Shown here piece by piece: positions 61,668 to 64,000 of a stretch of 64,000 nucleotides of DNA. Origin of the DNA: Aeromonas hydrophila subsp. hydrophila ATCC 7966. GTDB taxonomy: Bacteria > Pseudomonadota > Gammaproteobacteria > Enterobacterales > Aeromonadaceae. Position 1 is the first letter of the stretch, and each line of letters begins with the position of its first letter. The stretch spans positions 1,307,001 to 1,371,000 of the forward strand of contig NC_008570.1 of NCBI RefSeq assembly GCF_000014805.1, in the 5' to 3' direction. Both the position numbers and the translations under genes were made by a program. The notes under the pieces are model-generated. The model did no database searches, was not told the origin of the DNA, and saw only the letters and a list, made by a program, of their open reading frames with translations.

Positions 61668-62161
61668 GCCTGCGCATGGCGCGGCCCGATGACGCCGCCG
61701 CCATGACGGTGATGCAGCGGGCCAGCTGGCTCGCCGCATACGGCGGCGTGCTCGGTGCCGACATGCTGGCCCAGCTGGCGGTGACCGAGCATCTGCAGAT
61801 CTGGCAGCGCCGGCTGGCGGAGACAGGCCCCAGGCCCATGCTGCTGTGCCAGGACGAGGTGGTCATCGGCCTGCTCTACTGGCAGCCGGAGACGACGGGG
61901 GAGTACCCCACCGCCTGGATCCGCGCCTTTTACCTGCACCCCGACCACTGGCGCCAGGGCCACGGCAAGCGGCTGTGGCAGGCGGTGGCGATGCAGATGC
62001 GACGCGCCGGCTGCGAAGGCGTCAGATTGTGGCTGCTCGATGGCAACCACATCGGCGAGGGGTTCTACTTGCGCCGCGGCTTCATGTTCGACGGTCAGGA
62101 GCGCACCCTGATGAGCCTCGGCCAGCCCTGCCTGCAGCGACAAATGTTTCGTTTGCTTTGA
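61655..62161 (+). CDS. GNAT-family N-acetyltransferase
   Basis: A 168-residue protein. The acetyl-CoA loop is in motif A: IRAFYLHPDHWRQGHGKRLWQAVAMQMR (RQGHGKRL fits Q/RxxGxG/A), followed by GVRLWLLDGNHIGEGFYLRRGFMFDG, the motif B pattern of GNAT proteins. The start overlaps the end of the M48 gene by 13 bases, suggesting translational coupling. The substrate is unknown. Confidence 0.85.
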   Translation: MQGISLRMARPDDAAAMTVMQRASWLAAYGGVLGADMLAQLAVTEHLQIWQRRLAETGPRPMLLCQDEVVIGLLYWQPETTGEYPTAWIRAFYLHPDHWRQGHGKRLWQAVAMQMRRAGCEGVRLWLLDGNHIGEGFYLRRGFMFDGQERTLMSLGQPCLQRQMFRLL

Positions 62162-62270
62162 TCTCTCTCCCGTTTTTCGCCTCCGGTCACTTTATTTTTT
62201 TTGCGAATTAATACAATGTCCCCCTCTGGACAGGCTGAGGTGAGGCGACTCATCGACAAGGGAGTGTGGC

Positions 62271-63173
62271 ATGTATTACGGCTTTGATATTGGTGGCACC
62301 AAGATAGCGTTCGCTGTGTATGACGGCGCCTTGAATCTCTGTCACGAGGAGCGCATGAGCACTCCCGGCAATGATTATGAAGGGCTGCAGCAGCTGATCC
62401 GCGCGCGGGTCGAACAGGCGGATGCCCGTTTCGGCGCCCGTGGTGCGGTGGGCATCGGCTTTCCCGGCATTCTCAACCGGCACGACCACAGCATAGTGGC
62501 GGCCAATCTGCCCTCCATCAATGGCCGCCACCTGGGCGCCGATCTGGCTGAACTGCTGGCGCGTCCGGTCAAGGTGGACAACGATGCCAACTGCTTCCTC
62601 TGGTCCGAGGTACATCAGGGGGCGGCGGCGGGAGCCGACAGCGCCCTCGGCGTCACCATCGGCACCGGTATCGGTGGCGCCGTCTATCTGGCGGGCAAGC
62701 TCATCCAGGGCCGCAACTGGCTGGCGGGGGAGATAGGTCACTACCCGCTGCCGGCCACCATGCTGATGAAGTACCCCGACCTGCCTCGTCCCCGTTGCGG
62801 CTGCGGCCGTCTGGTCTGTTTTGAAACCTATGCCTCCGGCACCGGGCTGGAGCGGCTCTACCACCACTTCCACGGCCAGCGTGCCAGCGGCCACCAGATA
62901 GTGGGGCGCTTCGAGGCGCACGAACCCCATGCGGTGGCCACGGTCGACTGCTGGCTCGAAATCATGGCCGCCGGGCTGGCCACCGCCATCTCGGTGGTCG
63001 ACCCCGACGTGGTGGTGCTGGGGGGCGGCCTGAGCGGCCTGCCCGCGCTCTACGAACAGCTGCCGCTGCGCCTGCCTGGCCATCTGCTGCCCGGGGTTGC
63101 CCTGCCCGAGATCCGCGAGGCCCGCTTCGGCGGCGCCGGCGGGGTGCGCGGGGCCGCCTTGCTCAATTTATGA
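62271..63173 (+). CDS. nagK: N-acetylglucosamine kinase (ROK family)
   Basis: A 300-residue ROK-family sugar kinase. The N-terminal phosphate loop MYYGFDIGGTKIAF, the catalytic NDANCF (about 103-108) with its Asp, GVTIGTGIGGAVYL, and the ROK zinc motif HYPLPATMLMKYPD...RCGCGRLVCFETYASG are present. The start matches E. coli NagK (303 aa), whose product phosphorylates GlcNAc from peptidoglycan recycling and chitin. GGGAGTG precedes the ATG, and a promoter-like TACAAT (62212-62217) lies upstream. A 9-base inverted repeat follows before cutC. Confidence 0.92.
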   Translation: MYYGFDIGGTKIAFAVYDGALNLCHEERMSTPGNDYEGLQQLIRARVEQADARFGARGAVGIGFPGILNRHDHSIVAANLPSINGRHLGADLAELLARPVKVDNDANCFLWSEVHQGAAAGADSALGVTIGTGIGGAVYLAGKLIQGRNWLAGEIGHYPLPATMLMKYPDLPRPRCGCGRLVCFETYASGTGLERLYHHFHGQRASGHQIVGRFEAHEPHAVATVDCWLEIMAAGLATAISVVDPDVVVLGGGLSGLPALYEQLPLRLPGHLLPGVALPEIREARFGGAGGVRGAALLNL

Positions 63174-63196
63174 GATCAGATCCGGGGTCTGATCTC
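63172..63196 (+). other. Hairpin between nagK stop and cutC start
   Basis: GAGATCAGA-TCCGGGG-TCTGATCTC begins inside the nagK stop codon and ends just before the cutC ribosome-binding site. There is no T-run, so it could modulate cutC translation or protect the mRNA. Confidence 0.45.
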
Positions 63197-63215
63197 CCCA
63201 ATAAAGGAGTCCATC

Positions 63216-63941
63216 ATGACCTCTCTTGAAATCTGTATCGACAATCTGGAATCCCTGTTTACCGCCCAGGAGGCTGGCGCGAATCGCATCGAGCTCTGCT
63301 CTGCGCTGGGGCTGGGCGGCCTGACTCCCTCCTATGGCTTCATGCAGCTGGCGGCGCGCCATGCCACCGTTCCCGTCTACGCCATGATCCGGCCCCGGGC
63401 CGGCGACTTCTGTTTTGGTGACGGGGAGTTCGAGATGATGCTGCAGGACATCGCGGCGGCCCGCGCCGCCGGCCTGCAAGGGGTGGTGGTCGGCCTGCTG
63501 GACGAGCAGGGACGGGTGCCTGCCGCCAAACTCACCCAGCTGGTGGAGGCGGCAGGGCCCCTCGGCGTTACCTTCCACCGCGCCATCGACCTCTCCTCCG
63601 ACTGGCGCCTCGACTTGGAGACCATAGTTGCCGCCGGCTGCGAGCGCATTCTGAGCTCGGGCCACGCGCCGACCGCGCTGGCGGGGCTGGAGACTCTGCA
63701 GGCGATGCAGCAGGCGCTGGCGGGGCGGGCCAGCCTGATGCCGGGTGCCGGGGTCAATGCCGACAACGTGCTCACCATAGTGGAGTTCACCGGGGTGAAC
63801 GAGGTGCACATGTCCGGCATGGGCTGGCGCGGCGGCATGGTGCCCCATGGCGTCAACATGGGCACCTCGGACGATGGCCGGGTCAATATCACCGACGGCG
63901 CCAAGGTGGCGGCGGTTCGGGCTCTGCTGGACAGGGCCTGA
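63216..63941 (+). CDS. cutC: Copper homeostasis protein CutC
   Basis: A 241-residue TIM-barrel protein of the CutC family. Landmarks: LEICIDNLESLFTAQEAGANRIELCSALGLGGLTPS at the start, YAMIRPRAGDF, VTFHRAIDLS and ILSSGHAPTA. The family is linked to copper tolerance, though the molecular role is debated. AAAGGAG precedes the ATG, and it lies 42 bases after nagK in the same direction. The segment encoding its C-terminal end is partly repeated just downstream at the window edge. Confidence 0.9.
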   Translation: MTSLEICIDNLESLFTAQEAGANRIELCSALGLGGLTPSYGFMQLAARHATVPVYAMIRPRAGDFCFGDGEFEMMLQDIAAARAAGLQGVVVGLLDEQGRVPAAKLTQLVEAAGPLGVTFHRAIDLSSDWRLDLETIVAAGCERILSSGHAPTALAGLETLQAMQQALAGRASLMPGAGVNADNVLTIVEFTGVNEVHMSGMGWRGGMVPHGVNMGTSDDGRVNITDGAKVAAVRALLDRA

Positions 63942-63951
63942 TACGGGCCGT

Positions 63952-64000
63952 GCGGCGGCATGGTGTCTCGTCATGGGGCGTCAACATGGGCACCTCGGAC
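63952..64000 (+). repeat. Imperfect partial duplicate of the cutC 3' end (runs off the window)
   Basis: GCGGCGGCATGGTG recurs at 63952-63965 (first copy 63829-63842), and TCAACATGGGCACCTCGGAC recurs at 63981-64000 (first copy 63853-63872). The offset changes from 123 to 128 bases, so five extra bases lie between the blocks and the copy is out of frame. It begins 11 bases past the cutC stop and continues beyond the window. Confidence 0.8.

Overview
The window is a GC-rich (mid-60s percent by eye) gammaproteobacterial chromosome segment with densely packed genes on both strands. The gene set points to Aeromonas: an i-type lysozyme inhibitor with the SGxY motif at the position described for the A. 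hydrophila protein, smc-zipA-ligA next to cysZ, the ldtD-ycbK pair, and phoB-phoR-pstS. The genus is inferred from content; no alignment was run. There are no rRNA or tRNA genes, CRISPR arrays, transposases or prophage genes. It reads as core chromosome with a few accessory loci.

Layout. 0-8.6 kb: LysR fragment, a YjeH-type amino-acid exporter, an acetyltransferase and ABC-F ATPase pair preceded by a leader peptide, the lysozyme inhibitor PliI, an M13 peptidase, and tilS. 8.6-18.3 kb: a diguanylate cyclase, a CPA2 cation/proton antiporter, a patatin, a TetR/hydrolase pair, an orphan LuxR-type response regulator, a GST and a periplasmic alpha-amylase (malS). 18.4-21.7 kb: a four-gene Gtr-like operon for periplasmic glycosylation. 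21.9-26 kb: an orphan binding protein, ldtD, ycbK, a small lipoprotein and yicG. 26-33.7 kb: cysZ diverging from smc-zipA-ligA. 33.7-38 kb: an ABC_sub_bind protein, then nrdD and nrdG with NrdR boxes and a structured leader. 38-42.8 kb: small envelope proteins, the lysozyme inhibitor MliC, a second orphan binding protein, and a marR-hlyD-DUF2955 efflux operon with clear operators. 43-49 kb: a malate module (2HCT transporter, malic enzyme, CitA/CitB-type two-component system). 49-57.3 kb: EamA exporter diverging from an AraC regulator; aldehyde dehydrogenase with a sigma54 promoter diverging from its probable activator; glutaryl-CoA dehydrogenase with a CoA-transferase; a VOC protein. 57.3-64 kb: phoB-phoR and pstS with Pho boxes, an M48 lipoprotein, a GNAT, nagK and cutC. 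The 3' end of cutC is partly repeated at the window edge.

How genes work together. Several loci carry their own regulation in the DNA: NrdR boxes for nrdD, twin palindromes for the MarR operon, a sigma54 promoter for aldB, Pho boxes for phoB and pstS, and a leader peptide for the ABC-F gene. The least explained structure is the nrdD 5' leader (35038-35155). It can form either a terminator-like hairpin or a competing antiterminator, and it resembles no riboswitch I recognise.
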